Part shown: one piece after another, positions 6,794 to 15,294 of the stretch
Numbering within the stretch: position 1 is the first letter of the stretch
Layout: every line of letters begins with the position of its first letter
Assembly: GCF_030848575.1 (NCBI RefSeq)
Contig: NZ_JAVDDX010000007.1
Coordinates: 1-45,607, forward strand
Direction of reading: 5' to 3'
From: Haloarcula sp. H-GB4
GTDB taxonomy: Archaea > Halobacteriota > Halobacteria > Halobacteriales > Haloarculaceae
Length of the DNA stretch: 45,607 nt
Notes under the pieces: model-generated
Database searches by the model: none
What the model was told of the DNA's origin: nothing
The model's input: the letters and a program-made list of their open reading frames with translations, nothing else
Made by a program: the position numbers and the translations under genes

Positions 6794-7066
6794 ATGCATG
6801 ACCTGACAGGATTCCAACGAGACTTATTGTTCGTAGTCGCTGGGAAATCCAAACCGGCTGGTGTCGCGATCAAAGACGAAATGGAAGAGTACTACGAGAA
6901 GACGGTTCATTACGGCCGACTTTATCCAAATCTGGATACGCTCATCGACAAAGGTCTCGTCGAGAAAGGGAAGAAGGATCAGCGGACGAATGCCTACCGT
7001 ATCACCAATCGTGGGCGTCGAGAGATTCAAGCCCGGCGTGACTGGAAGAATAAGTACTACAACTGA
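6794..7066 (+). CDS. PadR-family transcriptional regulator (90 aa)
   Basis: A small winged-helix repressor of the PadR type. It begins MHDLTGFQRDLLFVVAG, continues with the recognition region GRLYPNLDTLIDKGLVEKG and the wing (NAYRITNRGRREI), and ends with a short helix. The family binds operators as dimers. The ATG at 6794 is chosen because family members start at this MxDLTxFQRD motif; the ORF extending to 6737 adds an unrelated sequence containing the promoter. A paralogue of the same length class lies on the opposite strand at 19815-20108. Its targets are unknown, and it may control its own promoter. Confidence 0.85.
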   Translation: MHDLTGFQRDLLFVVAGKSKPAGVAIKDEMEEYYEKTVHYGRLYPNLDTLIDKGLVEKGKKDQRTNAYRITNRGRREIQARRDWKNKYYN

Positions 7067-7092
7067 CCAGATTCACGACTGTCGGCAGGCCA

Positions 7093-7123
7093 GATTTTGT
7101 GACTCTCTCTGGGCTGAGAGAGC
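7093..7123 (+). promoter_or_regulatory. Leader element L7
   Basis: Box GATTTTGTG, then hairpin CTCTCT 7103-7108 with AGAGAG 7117-7122 around the 8-nt loop CTGGGCTG. The right arm ends one nucleotide before the ATG at 7124, so folding would occlude the initiation region. It starts 26 nt after the PadR stop. Confidence 0.8.
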
Positions 7124-7948
7124 ATGGCTTCGCCACAGATCGACGTCGACGAGATTGTTGAAACGCTTGAGCAGATCCGTCAACGAGGGCACAGCGCCCA
7201 CACGGTCTTCCAAGACTGGGTCAACCTCATGCTGTTTGCGCTGCAGCGCCGGGACGACCCATATCTGGAGATCGTCGACGACTACCGCGAGCGCGGCGAT
7301 ATGGACCATCCCGAGGGGCAACGGTCAGTCGACCTCTTCTCGAAAGCCTTCGGTCAGTTGCAAGAACGAATGGCATCCACCGATGCGGACGTTCTGGGTG
7401 CTGTTTACGAGGAATACGGGATGTCGAGCGATGCCTTCGGCCAGCACTTCACGCCGCATACGGTCTGCGAGATGATGGCTGAAATCGCCGGCATTGCAGA
7501 CGAGAGTGATACCGACGACCGGCAGACGGTTCTTGACCCGGCCTGTGGGAGCGGTCGGATGCTACTGGTTGCCGGTCGAAAGCAGCCAGACGCGCTACTT
7601 TTCGGGCAGGATAAGGACCCGCTGTGTGCCCGAATGACAGCTCTGAACTGCTGTTTCCTGAATCTCGATGCTTACGTTATCCAGGGCGACTCACTGACTG
7701 TCGAGTTTCAGCAAGCGTGGCAAACCTCGTACTCTGCGTTGGGCGGCAGCATTCGCGAGCTAGACGACGAGGAAATCTCTGAACTTCGTGAGTGGGTGAC
7801 CGACGCCTTCGAGAACACGGTCGAGGACAGCAACGACCCCAGTCCAGAGCAACAGACAGACACGGGCTCGGAAGGTCGAACACCTCCAGTTACGGCGTCT
7901 GTTCCGAGCGAGCAGGCCGGTCTGGATGCGTTCAAGAGCAGCGATTAG
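7124..7948 (+). CDS. HsdM-like N-6 adenine methylase domain lacking NPPF/Y
   Basis: This 274-residue protein matches the N-terminal and SAM-binding parts of type I (HsdM) N-6 adenine methylases. GQHFTP at 106-111 precedes motif I DPACGSGRML (138-147), followed by the GQDKDPLCARM segment and GDS (188-190). Type I methylases then have the catalytic NPPF/Y motif IV. Here, where it is expected after GDSLTVEF, I see QQAWQTSYSALGGSI, and the protein ends in a hydrophilic acidic tail. It may bind SAM without methylating DNA, be a subunit completed by another protein, or be a degenerate enzyme. No HsdS or HsdR is nearby. The start at 7124 directly abuts leader L7. Confidence 0.75.
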   Translation: MASPQIDVDEIVETLEQIRQRGHSAHTVFQDWVNLMLFALQRRDDPYLEIVDDYRERGDMDHPEGQRSVDLFSKAFGQLQERMASTDADVLGAVYEEYGMSSDAFGQHFTPHTVCEMMAEIAGIADESDTDDRQTVLDPACGSGRMLLVAGRKQPDALLFGQDKDPLCARMTALNCCFLNLDAYVIQGDSLTVEFQQAWQTSYSALGGSIRELDDEEISELREWVTDAFENTVEDSNDPSPEQQTDTGSEGRTPPVTASVPSEQAGLDAFKSSD

Positions 7949-7952
7949 CGGC

Positions 7953-8011
7953 TGTTTTGTGTCCCCCAGTCGGGTGAGGGGCGTTCCAGTGAGAGCGTCC
8001 TGAAAAGAACC
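7953..8011 (+). promoter_or_regulatory. Leader element L8
   Basis: Box GTTTTGTG; hairpin 1 CCCC 7964-7967 with GGGG 7978-7981 (10-nt loop AGTCGGGTGA); hairpin 2 CGTTC 7982-7986 with GAGCG 7993-7997. Compared with L1, one pair in hairpin 2 has changed from C-G to T-A. The ATG follows at 8012. Confidence 0.8.
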
Positions 8012-8266
8012 ATGTCAAACGAAACAGACGAAGATCAAGACACGGCTCCAGACTCAGTTGAGAAGGTAGAACGAACAGACATCGGCTGTAGTATGGAGGC
8101 TCGGCTGAAACGAGGAACCGGAACACGAGACGAAGACGCTGTGACGATCAAGGCGAAGGGTGAAACTGCCGAGGAGACGATTGCAGAGTTCTACACGCTC
8201 TTAGAAGAGCACGAGCAGGAGATCGGTGGCCGGCTTCGGGATGTTCAACCCGAAGAAGACAACTAG
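8012..8266 (+). CDS. Hypothetical acidic protein (84 aa)
   Basis: An 84-residue acidic protein of unknown function. Residues 33-47 (RLKRGTGTRDEDAVT) are followed by a strand and a helix (ETAEETIAEFYTLLEEHEQEIGGRLRDV), a compact alpha/beta arrangement seen in many short haloarchaeal plasmid proteins. It starts at the end of leader L8, 63 nt after the methylase-like gene, and is convergent with the recombinase gene that ends at 8294. Confidence 0.65.
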   Translation: MSNETDEDQDTAPDSVEKVERTDIGCSMEARLKRGTGTRDEDAVTIKAKGETAEETIAEFYTLLEEHEQEIGGRLRDVQPEEDN

Positions 8267-8293
8267 GAAGCCGACGAGTAGGATTCTCTGTTT

Positions 8294-9325
8294 TCATTCA
8301 CTGCCGATGATATCGTTCGCTTCGTCACGGGTGCGTTTCGCCGCTTCTTGAGCGTAGCCCTCGTGTGTTGTCTCGATAGACTTGTGCCGCAGTACGTCCT
8401 GTGCCAGCTGTGGGTTTTCGCGATAGATTTCTCGCCCGAGGCCACGACGAGCGCCGTGTGGCTTTAGTGGCTCTTCGAACTCATAGTCGGACCACTCGCA
8501 GAGCTTGGCGAGGATATCGCGGGCTGACTGCGTTGTGATTGACGGTGTCGGGTCTAGAGCCTTCGCAGCGTTGTCCAGCCGCGGAAACACGGCTTCATTC
8601 TCGTCGGGCTCTCGAAGCTGTTTCCAGCGCCGGAGTGGGCGAAGCGCGTCGTCGAGGATCGGCGCAGACTCGCGGGTTCGATTCTTTCCGAATACCTGCA
8701 TCGTGCCAGCATCGAGGTTGACGTGCCGCCACCGCAGGCCGTTACGCTCTTCATCATCGGAGACGGCGACGAGTTCCGCGCTGCGGGCTCCGGAGTAGGC
8801 GAGCAGGAAGACGAGCGCTTGGTCACGATAGGCCGCCGTCCGGTCGACGTCGTCGCTCTCGCCGGCATTGTCGACACGGGCAGTGGCAGTCGCGCAAATG
8901 GCTTCGCGGTCGCGTGTCGTCCAGTACTGTTGGTCAGTTTCAGTCTCGTCGGTCGGAAGCGGCCCCTCGGCGTGGTTAGTCTTGGCTGGGTTCGTCGGTA
9001 TCAGCCCCTCGTAGACGGCCCAAGTGAGAAACGAGCGGACATACGCGAAGTACCGCCGTGCTGTTTCCGGCGAGATATCGTCACGATCGTCGGCTCGGGC
9101 TAGATCACGAGCGTACTGCCGGCAGAGATCATCGTCAATGTCCTCGGGGCTGGTGATACCATGCTGGTCCCGACTCCATGCCGCAAATTTCCGCAGCACG
9201 CTGGCGACGTTTGTTCGGTACCGTCCGGAGTCGATATCGACCAGCCGTTTCTCGATGGCTGTTTCGAGGGCGTCATCCCCGGGAGTAGCGTCGTACTCAG
9301 GCGGAAGCCGATCCATGCTTCCCAT
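8294..9325 (-). CDS. Tyrosine recombinase / phage-type integrase (343 aa)
   Basis: Site-specific recombinase of the tyrosine family. The N-terminal SAM-like core-binding domain spans residues 20-115, and the catalytic domain follows. The catalytic residues are all present: R181 in AYSGARSAEL, K214 in the beta hairpin, H290 and R293 (HGAR), H314, and the nucleophile Y324 in THEGY. Such enzymes integrate or excise elements or resolve plasmid multimers. No tRNA gene or obvious att site lies adjacent. A TATA-like TAGTATAATAA (reading the minus strand) around 9356-9366 lies about 30-40 nt before the ATG. The start could also be the ATG three codons later (9316). Confidence 0.9.
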   Translation of the reverse strand: MGSMDRLPPEYDATPGDDALETAIEKRLVDIDSGRYRTNVASVLRKFAAWSRDQHGITSPEDIDDDLCRQYARDLARADDRDDISPETARRYFAYVRSFLTWAVYEGLIPTNPAKTNHAEGPLPTDETETDQQYWTTRDREAICATATARVDNAGESDDVDRTAAYRDQALVFLLAYSGARSAELVAVSDDEERNGLRWRHVNLDAGTMQVFGKNRTRESAPILDDALRPLRRWKQLREPDENEAVFPRLDNAAKALDPTPSITTQSARDILAKLCEWSDYEFEEPLKPHGARRGLGREIYRENPQLAQDVLRHKSIETTHEGYAQEAAKRTRDEANDIIGSE

Positions 9326-9379
9326 ACAGCGGCGGTCCGGGTAAAATTGGTGGTGCTTATTATACTAATACAAACCTAA

Positions 9380-9671
9380 ACTCAAAACCAGAATATCACC
9401 GTTTCAGGCACTCTGTATCTGAATATTCGGGCTTTCTGTGTCTGATAAATTCTATGTAGCTATATCATTCTCGCTCAAGTGGAAGTTGAGACTACAGCGG
9501 GTTTAGCGGGGCTGTAATGCGTGTATTTGGACGAATCGTCGAGCGGAAGCCGCTCCAGATTGGCTCTCAATCACTTGTTCATGTTGTACGGCTGACTATA
9601 TTGCCAGATTCCGAAGATTTTCTATAGTGTAGCCACTCAGAAACCGCGTTATCCCCTGATTGAGCCCCTCT
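9380..9671. other. Intergenic region between recombinase and transposase remnant
   Basis: I see no gene here. It is probably mostly the eroded flank of the IS remnant. Confidence 0.4.
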
Positions 9672-9860
9672 CTATCCGATTCCAGTTTCCTTCTTCAACA
9701 ACGTTAGCGTGTTATCTGCCGTCACCATCGGTGAATGTTCGTACTCTCCGGTCAACTCCACCTGCACAAGATCCACTGCTCGCCAGATCGAGTACAGGAG
9801 ACAGGCAAACGCGAAATAAAAGAACCGCAACCCGAAATCTTTCGACGTCGTCGCGGCCAT
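9672..9860 (-). pseudogene. C-terminal remnant of a DDE-type IS transposase
   Basis: The minus frame reads MAATTSKDFGLRFFYFAFAC, then a segment ending in IWRAVDL, and ends LTLLKKETGIG. Transposases of the halobacterial IS4/ISH3-like group end with the same layout: AxTxSKD, R-F-x-F-A-F-A-C, W-R-x-V-D. The catalytic D, D and E and most of the protein are missing, so this is a fragment of an insertion sequence. The exact IS group is uncertain. Its upstream edge meets the 36-nt inverted repeat at 9865-9900. Confidence 0.7.
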
Positions 9861-9864
9861 GAAC

Positions 9865-9900
9865 CGCTTAACAGTTGTTGCAAATACGATTTCTTTATTC
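9865..9900 (+). repeat. 36-nt inverted repeat, left copy
   Basis: CGCTTAACAGTTGTTGCAAA and the following 16 nt recur in reverse orientation at 14918-14953, with three mismatches by eye. Together the copies bracket the Avs-like gene. Confidence 0.75.
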
Positions 9901-9951
9901 AGTCTGCGACGTGATTTTTCGTGCCGATTCTCCCGTCACACATGAGTTATC

Positions 9952-10167
9952 TCACCCGGTGACCTTCGTCTTTTTCTCTGAGTTCTGACACTGATTCGAG
10001 CGGGATTCGACGGGCTTCACTCGTAGCTCTCCGAAGCCGTACTTCGAGTAACTGCCGACCCGGAGGATGCCGCTCTTCGCGGTCTCCACCGGGCGGTCGC
10101 CCTCGTAGGCGACCAACTGCCCGTGGTCCACCGTCTGGAGCTTGTACACCTCACGTTGCTCCAGCAC
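9952..10167 (-). pseudogene. Unrecognised fragment, possibly the C-terminal part of a lost gene
   Basis: The minus frame contains VYKLQTVDHGQLVAYEGDRP and GILRVGSYSKYGFGELRV, which have the look of real protein. The frame is open without ATG back to a TGA near 10218, and GTG at 10167 is the only start. The higher GC than the adjacent Avs-like gene suggests it belonged to the older plasmid backbone. I cannot name it. The remaining bases to 10300 hold no gene. Confidence 0.35.
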
Positions 10168-10300
10168 CTTCTCCTCGCGTTCACGGAGATCACGGCGGCC
10201 CTCCTTCCACCATCACGGCCCCAGAAAAACGCCACTCCCTAATATATTTGCCACAGAGTCGTCATTACTTGCATCTTGGTCAGGCATGTTCTTCACCCCG

Positions 10301-13300
10301 TTATACTATGTCTGGGGATGAAAGGTTCCCCCATTGCTGAACATAATCTTCATGCGGGCTAAAGAGACGGCTGAGCCATCGTACAGAATATGAGACTAAT
10401 TCCTCAGCAGCGACCTTCCCCTCCGTTTCCTTTACCACCCACACCAACTGAGGGAAAATACACTGATTGGTTTTCGTATCAAGGAAGCTTTCCTGCCAAG
10501 CACTAAGAACCGTTTGAAGCGCCTCATCGCCCTGCAACTCTAAGAGTACACGTCCTAGCTCTTCGAGTCGCCCGCGGCCGTAGGAATGCCACGACAGCAA
10601 TCGTTTCTCTGCAATTGTCTCCTTCAGTAATGAGATCGCTATTTCTTGTTCTCCTCGATCTACAAGCGTTTCTGCGATAGGTACTGCCGCTGTGGGTCGA
10701 TAGCCCAAGTTATTAACAATAGCTCGGCCAGCATTAATTATATCATCTGTTGGCTGATCTTCGAATTCGTGCTTTGTAACTGGGTCATCATATGAATGTT
10801 TCAGAAGAATTTGATGTATCTCCTTGCTGAGTGAAGCCGGCTTTTCATCTGGGCTACTGTCGTACCCTTCTGAGCCATCATCATCAGCGACGATATCTTC
10901 CGGAATCTCAACCCCGTATTCATCAGCCAGACGCTGGATTTCGGTTGCTTGACTCTCATCAACACCGTCCCTCACAAAATCACCTTTGTTCATACTCCAT
11001 AGGGCATATTTTGCTTCGTCATGCCAATTCCGCTGAACAGCTATCTGTGCAGCGTTAGCGAAATATTGCACGTACTGATTAGAATATCCAGATGATTCTA
11101 TCCATTTCTCTTGGATATAAATTAGCTCGTGCAACTCAGATTTGGTTATGCCGTTTGGGTTTCTAAGCCGCCACCGCCAAATCCTCCGTGCTGTTCCTCT
11201 ATCTGTGACAGTAGACGCAACATCACTGTAATCAATAACGTCCTCTTCCAGAAGTGTAGATAAAAATTCGTACTCAAGATGGCCTGTTTCATCACCATCT
11301 GTGAGCGAATGTAGCAGAACAGCCCAATTGCTTAGCTGAATGCTAGTTCCCAGATGAGATTCCCAATCTTCTACAATAACTTCAAGCCCATCCCAAACAT
11401 CGCCTAAGAACCGATCTTTGTGATATCCATACCGAAAGCTACGCTCCACTGCCTTTCGATAGTATTTTTCAGCAAGTTTCGTATGATCTGATTCAGCAGC
11501 ACGGAGGGCTAGATCCATCAACTCCCGTGTCGGAGGTTCCCCTTCAGGAGGTGCTGTCATTATATTCCTGAACTCTTCTTCCCAAACATCAGGCAATTCT
11601 TCATTGTCAAATACCTCATCTCTTGCGCGAAGAATATCTCTAGCAAAATTATTCAATAAGAAACTATCGTAGGCTTCTGAGTCGGCTAAAGAAAATACTC
11701 TATTGAGCAGATCCTCCGATCCGTATTCAACTACCTCATTGAATTCATAGATGGTATCTTGCAGTATGGACTGATACTCGCTTCTCTCAAGGTTCTGGGG
11801 TTCAGGATCTGCTAACTCATGGTTGTCAAGAATTTCTGTGAGTATCTCTAGAGCAGCATCCGCCCATCTCCTTGTCATTTCGATGGACCTTCGTGTAGTA
11901 GCTGCCCCGATGACCGCCACCAACTCCCTAATCCGAGGTTGCTCATCAGCAAGTTCAGTAATAGCGTCTCGGACGGCTTCGGGTGTTCTACCCATATCCG
12001 CTAGAATCGCGCCAACATAGTAGGCGTCAGTAAATCGCGGATACGATTCATTCTGATTTCGAGGCTCACCGAAAGATATATTCTCCAAACCAGCTTCGAC
12101 TCTGTGTTCGGGTGCCCCACACACCAAGATTGTATGAAGCGCTACAGGGGAGAGATCATCATAAGATTTGACTTCGTCTATGAACCGAGTTTGCCATTGG
12201 TTGGGGAGATGATGTCCAATAGTTTCAGCTGCTTCTAATGTCTTTTCTGGATTATCAAATAGCCACTCTGGTGGCGACGGTCGGTTTTTCAGATGGTGTA
12301 GATTTTCTCTAATACCCCGGAATACTTGATATGTGAAGTGTTCTTCTGCTCCTTCAGTAACAATCTCTCTAGCGTGAATCCAGAAATCATCCGAGTCAAG
12401 CAATCTTGCTGCGGTTTCAAAATAGGCCTCAGGATTCCAGTCGAAGGAGTGTTCCTCCCCCTCCTGCTCTTCAATCCATTCCATTAGCCATTCGGGCTCT
12501 AGTTTGTCCTCCCAGACCTGAGATACTGATTGCATTGCTTCAAGGACTGACCCGCTCCCTGGGGCGTTCTTACGTATCCGATTAAGATATTTGATCGCCC
12601 TTTCTTCATCTCTGATTGCTAAGAAATATTCCAATCGCTCATCAGCGTATATAGATAGCATTTCATTAGCCGTTGTTCCCAACATTATGCTATCAAGTAA
12701 AGAAAAATAGTCGGCTTCCTCTACTGCTCCATCAAAGGCAAGCTCTAGTGCGTCTATGATCTCATCAATATGTACTCCTTGACGCCACCACTCCAGAACG
12801 TTATCTTGAGTGGCAAGACCCTGAAGAACTTGGAGTCCTGGGCCTCTTTGTGCGTGATATCTCAACCTCGTTGGATAATCAGGCGCTTTTTCAAATTGAT
12901 CTAGATAGTAATCGCAAAAACTCTGATGGATACTTTTGCGCTCATCATCTGACAACGCCCCCTCAACAAATTCACGGAAACTGGCGTGGAATATCCGATA
13001 GCGGTCTGGTTTCGTTTCTTCAAGTGTGTGTGCAAGCACGCCGCTGTCTAATCTCGTTTGATTCTGAAGCCAAGGTAAATCAAGTATCCGGTGGACATGT
13101 TCAGATTCTAATGCCGTTTGACTGACCGCAATGAGAGATAGAACGTCCCGAGAACGGGGTGTTGTTGGATCCCACAACTCCTCGTAGTACTCTTCTAACT
13201 TACCGTGAACCTCAGGAGCATCAGCGACGGCATTGCGAAGCCCTTCTTTTCGATCTCCCTCTTCTTCCGCTGTTCTAAGGAGGTGAGACAGTATCACTGG

Positions 13301-14737
13301 AAGACCTTCTGAGACATCGTACACGGAAGAAAGAAGTTCGGATTCTATGTCAATGCCGTTCTGCTCATAGTATGTTCCAACTTCATTTTTTGTCCAATAT
13401 GGAACCACCTGACGATCATCAATTTTTAGCACGTCACGGCCGTCAGATGACAGTTCTCGCCCGACCATCAGAAGACCAAGTGGATCGGGGAAGGTTAGAT
13501 TTCCAATCTCTTCAATAACAGTCCCTTTTATGTCATCAAAGGAGTTCATCCCCTCTGAATGGGGTAACGCATGATCAAGTCCGTCGATTATTATTAAGCC
13601 CTGTTGATGGTGTTCATCAGCCCATTTAGCAACTGTATCTATATGCTCCTGTAACTTCTCTGTGCCAGTCCAGATTGGATATTCGTCCGGTGAGAAGGCT
13701 TCCGGAAATTTTCTCTGAAGTTCTGCTGCTAACTGATTACGAAACCAATTCGGATCAATTCTATCTCTTTTCTGTTCTGGTGTGTCTGTAGGATCATGGA
13801 GATAATACCGAATAGTCTGAACATTTTCTTGTTCAGTAACACCATCAGAGAGTAACTCAATCCCAGTTGATTTCCCGCTTCCCGGGTCACCCTCTATGAG
13901 TCTGCGGTCACCGGGACTGACGAGAGTACCTTGTAAATTATGAACCCAGCTAGGGATGATGCAATCCTCATCGACTGGGAAGTTTTGGGGTATCTCTTCC
14001 GCAGACGGGGATACCTCAAGGCGATCTGCAATAGCCGGACGAGTGAGCTCGTCACCTGGGTCTTCCCGTACTCTCTGCGCAAGACTAATTGCTCGCTTTA
14101 CAAGGGTTTCGGCGCTTCCGATTCGCGGATTTTCTTTTTCACCGAAAATTGGCTGAACACTCTGAAGAATCTCCTGAAAAACTTTTGTCTTCGACAGCTT
14201 GTATTCTGTATCGACTCCAATCCCTTGGCCTAAGTAGGGGACATCGAATATGAACTCAATCTCTGAGTTTTCAGAAACAGTACCTGCGCTACCTTGGATA
14301 GTTCGAGTATTGAACTCAAAATCGCCGAATAGCGATAAGGTCTCTGTTTTGTCCGATAGTTGTATCTCAGATGGACGTGGTTCATTATACGATGTTAATA
14401 CAATGAACCGAGAACCTGCATCTCCTTCTTGCCTGGCTTGAGCTGATTTGACCATCTTCTCAACATTGAGTCGTCCTGATCGATCATTTAAATCAATCTG
14501 TAACAGTCTATAGTCTGGGCTGTGTTTTACTTGAATACAGATGGTCTCACTACCGGTTTCTAAGACGACGTCATCAAATCGATCATCATCGTCGTAAGCC
14601 GCTTCGATTTTTACACTCTCTGAATCACCAAATAGAACGGTTAGAATACAAATACCCCCAATGATATCCTGAAACAGATCCCCGCGTGAAGCTCCCGCCT
14701 TTTGTCGTGATTTTGCTGCCACCTCTGATTCACTCAT
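10301..14737 (-). CDS. Avs-like STAND NTPase with Cap4/DUF4297-type nuclease domain (1478 aa)
   Basis: A large predicted antiviral sensor. Residues 15-110 look like a PD-(D/E)xK nuclease of the Cap4/DUF4297 kind: E45, D55/D56 in RFDDVVLE, and the Q69-V-K71 strand ICIQVKHS. A STAND-type NTPase follows: Walker A GDPGSGKST (283-291), Walker B LIIIDGLDH (381-389), sensor LLMVGREL near 422-429 and a winged-helix-like segment. Beyond about residue 600 the protein is helical repeat, probably TPR-like, where Avs proteins recognise phage proteins. In the Avs (AVAST) family, target binding triggers oligomerisation and the effector domain cuts DNA. The gene stands alone, is AT-richer than the backbone, and lies between an IS remnant and a frameshifted gene, all signs of transfer. 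The ATG at 14737 is preceded by a TATA-like TTCTATACTGG about 25-35 nt upstream. The Avs subtype cannot be assigned by eye. Confidence 0.82.
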   Translation of the reverse strand: MSESEVAAKSRQKAGASRGDLFQDIIGGICILTVLFGDSESVKIEAAYDDDDRFDDVVLETGSETICIQVKHSPDYRLLQIDLNDRSGRLNVEKMVKSAQARQEGDAGSRFIVLTSYNEPRPSEIQLSDKTETLSLFGDFEFNTRTIQGSAGTVSENSEIEFIFDVPYLGQGIGVDTEYKLSKTKVFQEILQSVQPIFGEKENPRIGSAETLVKRAISLAQRVREDPGDELTRPAIADRLEVSPSAEEIPQNFPVDEDCIIPSWVHNLQGTLVSPGDRRLIEGDPGSGKSTGIELLSDGVTEQENVQTIRYYLHDPTDTPEQKRDRIDPNWFRNQLAAELQRKFPEAFSPDEYPIWTGTEKLQEHIDTVAKWADEHHQQGLIIIDGLDHALPHSEGMNSFDDIKGTVIEEIGNLTFPDPLGLLMVGRELSSDGRDVLKIDDRQVVPYWTKNEVGTYYEQNGIDIESELLSSVYDVSEGLPVILSHLLRTAEEEGDRKEGLRNAVADAPEVHGKLEEYYEELWDPTTPRSRDVLSLIAVSQTALESEHVHRILDLPWLQNQTRLDSGVLAHTLEETKPDRYRIFHASFREFVEGALSDDERKSIHQSFCDYYLDQFEKAPDYPTRLRYHAQRGPGLQVLQGLATQDNVLEWWRQGVHIDEIIDALELAFDGAVEEADYFSLLDSIMLGTTANEMLSIYADERLEYFLAIRDEERAIKYLNRIRKNAPGSGSVLEAMQSVSQVWEDKLEPEWLMEWIEEQEGEEHSFDWNPEAYFETAARLLDSDDFWIHAREIVTEGAEEHFTYQVFRGIRENLHHLKNRPSPPEWLFDNPEKTLEAAETIGHHLPNQWQTRFIDEVKSYDDLSPVALHTILVCGAPEHRVEAGLENISFGEPRNQNESYPRFTDAYYVGAILADMGRTPEAVRDAITELADEQPRIRELVAVIGAATTRRSIEMTRRWADAALEILTEILDNHELADPEPQNLERSEYQSILQDTIYEFNEVVEYGSEDLLNRVFSLADSEAYDSFLLNNFARDILRARDEVFDNEELPDVWEEEFRNIMTAPPEGEPPTRELMDLALRAAESDHTKLAEKYYRKAVERSFRYGYHKDRFLGDVWDGLEVIVEDWESHLGTSIQLSNWAVLLHSLTDGDETGHLEYEFLSTLLEEDVIDYSDVASTVTDRGTARRIWRWRLRNPNGITKSELHELIYIQEKWIESSGYSNQYVQYFANAAQIAVQRNWHDEAKYALWSMNKGDFVRDGVDESQATEIQRLADEYGVEIPEDIVADDDGSEGYDSSPDEKPASLSKEIHQILLKHSYDDPVTKHEFEDQPTDDIINAGRAIVNNLGYRPTAAVPIAETLVDRGEQEIAISLLKETIAEKRLLSWHSYGRGRLEELGRVLLELQGDEALQTVLSAWQESFLDTKTNQCIFPQLVWVVKETEGKVAAEELVSYSVRWLSRLFSPHEDYVQQWGNLSSPDIV

Positions 14738-14867
14738 TAGTTAGAAATTGGGAACCACCAGTATAGAACTAGTGAACTATAATCATCATCTGAGCCAATG
14801 TTTACACCATAGAGGAAGTGAGTCGTCCCCCATATCAGGTTTCTGAACATAAATTGGCAACACTATT

Positions 14868-14888
14868 ATTCCATTCTAAGAATGGAAT
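14868..14888. promoter_or_regulatory. Perfect 21-bp palindrome upstream of the Avs-like gene
   Basis: ATTCCATTCT-A-AGAATGGAAT has 10-bp arms around a single base, 131 nt upstream of the Avs start. It could be an operator or a terminator-like structure. Confidence 0.5.
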
Positions 14889-14896
14889 TTAATCTA

Positions 14897-15192
14897 CTAT
14901 ATTTCACCCCATATATTGGATAAAGGAATCGTATTTGCAACAACTGTTAATCGACCCGTAGCCACTTCAATTTCCCAGCGATACCCATACTCGGTGAGAA
15001 AGGCACTGCTAGTATTCGTCAATACACTAACGTCCTTTGCGTGGCAGTGCAACCCCGCTATTCGACTCAATCTTTTAGCGCGAATTTCAGATGTTCGATG
15101 TCCTGTGGGAGAATAGCAGCCGGCGCGGGGAGTTCCTCGTGGTCAATGTATGCGAGGGCTGGATGGTCTGGTTCGTCACCGGCCGGGGCCAT
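14897..15192 (-). pseudogene. Small gene broken by a frameshift
   Basis: The minus strand has an ATG at 15192 opening 41 codons (MAPAGDEPDHPALAYIDHEE...LKFALKD) that stop at 15067. A second frame continues without ATG through HCHAKDVSVLTNTSSAFLTE and YGYRWEIEVATG to a stop at 14897-14899. Inserting one A in the AAAA run near 15072-15075 joins the two into one reading frame of about 97 codons. I do not recognise the family. Its 3' end contains the right copy of the 36-nt inverted repeat. It is either a genuine frameshifted pseudogene or a sequencing error. Confidence 0.5.
14918..14953 (-). repeat. 36-nt inverted repeat, right copy
   Basis: Reverse-oriented copy of 9865-9900. It overlaps the 3' part of the frameshifted small gene, whose C-terminal residues LTVVANTI are also encoded by the left copy read on the + strand. 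Confidence 0.75.
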
Positions 15193-15269
15193 TTAGTAAT
15201 TGACCCGTGGAAGCACCTGTACTCAATACTCCGCCTACCACTGATATCGCGGGCTCTGACTTCAAACGG

Positions 15270-15286
15270 CCCCCGGGTGTTTCCGC
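15270..15286 (+). repeat. Origin recognition box, copy downstream of orc1
   Basis: CCCCCGGGTGTTTCCGC, identical to the copies at 16617 and 16696, lies 8 nt beyond the orc1 stop codon. Confidence 0.8.
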
Positions 15287-15294
15287 ATAACAGG

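Noticed and set aside
7124-9325. A restriction-modification system formed by the methylase-like gene and neighbours
   Set aside because: No HsdS or HsdR is visible, the next minus-strand gene is a tyrosine recombinase, and the methylase lacks NPPF/Y.
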